A stretch of DNA of 64,000 bases from Butyrivibrio sp. MC2013 (GTDB taxonomy: Bacteria > Bacillota > Clostridia > Lachnospirales > Lachnospiraceae), in the NCBI RefSeq assembly GCF_000424585.1, contig NZ_KE384211.1:186001-250000 (forward strand), in the 5' to 3' direction. Numbering within the stretch: the first letter of the stretch is position 1; each line of letters opens with the position of its first letter. Both the position numbers and the translations under genes were made by a program. Positions 63,493 through 64,000 of this stretch are shown piece by piece. Below the pieces are notes generated by a model, which worked only from the letters and a program-made list of their open reading frames with translations, made no database searches and was not told the DNA's origin.

Positions 63493-64000
63493 TTACTCAA
63501 CATGTAAAACACCCTTAACCAGTGGCTGAGTATGAATATCAGCCTTCTGGATTGTTTCTTCCAATACTTTCTTTTGCTCTTCATAATGCTTACGAAGGTT
63601 CTCCAACTGCGCATTTCTCATGCGAAGGATTCTTTCATCCGTAGCATTTGCAATCTGTCCCTTAATAATGATTTCACGCTTAGTAGTAGTCTGCCTAAGT
63701 TGCTCTACTCTAAAATCACAGTCTTCCTTAACCAGCTCTATATAATCTGCCTTAGCAGTCTGCCAGTTTTCGTAATGGATCTTGTCCATGCTATCCCATC
63801 TTGCAGAATGCGAAGCATCATCAAATGTAAAGTCAGATGCGTATTGCATAAAGTTAAGGACATTATCCCTAACCGCATCATTATCACTTACTGCAATCAA
63901 CTTAATATCCGGACGAAGGCCCACATATTTCCATGCATAGATTAAGAACTCGTAATCGCCTGCAGGGATTGAATCATCGGATACGCTGATTCCAATCTCA
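63493..64000 (-). CDS. SNF2-type helicase, C-terminal part (cut by window edge)
   Basis: The frame is open to the right edge, so the gene continues beyond it. The visible part has an alpha/beta stretch (VSDDSIPAGDYEFLIYAWKY, IKLIAVSDNDAV) and a coiled coil (about 90 residues, ending LRKHYEEQKKVLEETIQKAD), with a final VKGVLHVE. That tail resembles the C-terminal ends of SNF2/RapA-type helicases from defence loci such as DISARM. No helicase motif is in the visible part, so the family call is tentative. Confidence 0.55.
   Translation of the reverse strand, partial: EIGISVSDDSIPAGDYEFLIYAWKYVGLRPDIKLIAVSDNDAVRDNVLNFMQYASDFTFDDASHSARWDSMDKIHYENWQTAKADYIELVKEDCDFRVEQLRQTTTKREIIIKGQIANATDERILRMRNAQLENLRKHYEEQKKVLEETIQKADIHTQPLVKGVLHVE

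Noticed and set aside
1-64000. tRNA or rRNA genes
   Set aside because: I saw no tRNA-like cloverleaf with a CCA end or conserved TTCGAATC arm, and no rRNA sequence; this was by eye and a short tRNA could be missed.

Overview
The window looks like a chromosome segment from a motile, Gram-positive anaerobe of the Lachnospiraceae, most like Butyrivibrio or Pseudobutyrivibrio. Reasons: a Clostridia-type fla operon with a MotE-like gene, a divergent codY-topA pair, strong AGGAGG ribosome sites, a T-box leader, BMP-type purine transport, and secreted or cytosolic polysaccharide enzymes. Genus assignment is inference from gene content and was not tested.

Region 1 (1-17.2 kb, all minus strand) is a flagellar operon read as flgB-flgC-fliE-fliF-fliG-fliH-fliI-fliJ-motE-fliK-flgD-TIGR02530 gene-flgE-motA-motB-fliL, with fliM presumably just off the left edge. 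It builds the basal body, export ATPase, hook and stator. The hook protein is about three times the usual size and carries about eight degenerate repeats. The usual flbD gene between flgE and motA is missing.

Region 2 (17.2-26.9 kb) holds codY and topA on the plus strand, an XRE/ImmA pair divergent from a small gene, a large GGDEF-EAL-GGDEF-PAS c-di-GMP protein, and a LytTR response regulator. Two arrays of one palindromic 27-31 bp repeat family lie in this region, about 5 kb apart and in opposite orientation.

Region 3 (27-41 kb) is metabolic. One operon encodes a BMP-family nucleoside ABC transporter, a TetR regulator and xanthine phosphoribosyltransferase; two matching operator-like sites flank or overlap its promoter. 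A second operon (trpXYZ plus a DJ-1/PfpI protein) sits behind a T-box whose specifier codon reads UGG (Trp). Next come an esterase-like gene and an unknown gene, then a GH2 beta-glucuronidase-type enzyme.

Region 4 (41.4-46.2 kb) has a secreted GH81 beta-1,3-glucanase with four discoidin/CBM32-like modules, followed by remnants of a DUF4143-type ATPase gene and an MmcQ/YjbR gene.

Region 5 (46.2-64 kb, all minus strand) reads as a mobile element. A large serine recombinase, small accessory genes, a sigma-like HTH protein, an XRE repressor, a zinc ribbon protein and a LexA with a LexA box inside its promoter form the control module. Upstream of these is a cargo cluster that looks like a defence system: the C-terminus of an SNF2-type helicase (cut by the window edge), a 1212-aa sacsin/HSP90-like ATPase with a C-terminal zinc motif, a 1236-aa RecD-like helicase fused to a PD-(D/E)XK nuclease, and a nucleoside-deoxyribosyltransferase-like protein. 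After these come a 1212-aa TPR/PIN-like protein and a 376-aa orphan. I know of no named defence system with this exact set. It is the best candidate here for an undescribed system; the defence role is inferred from domains and context only.
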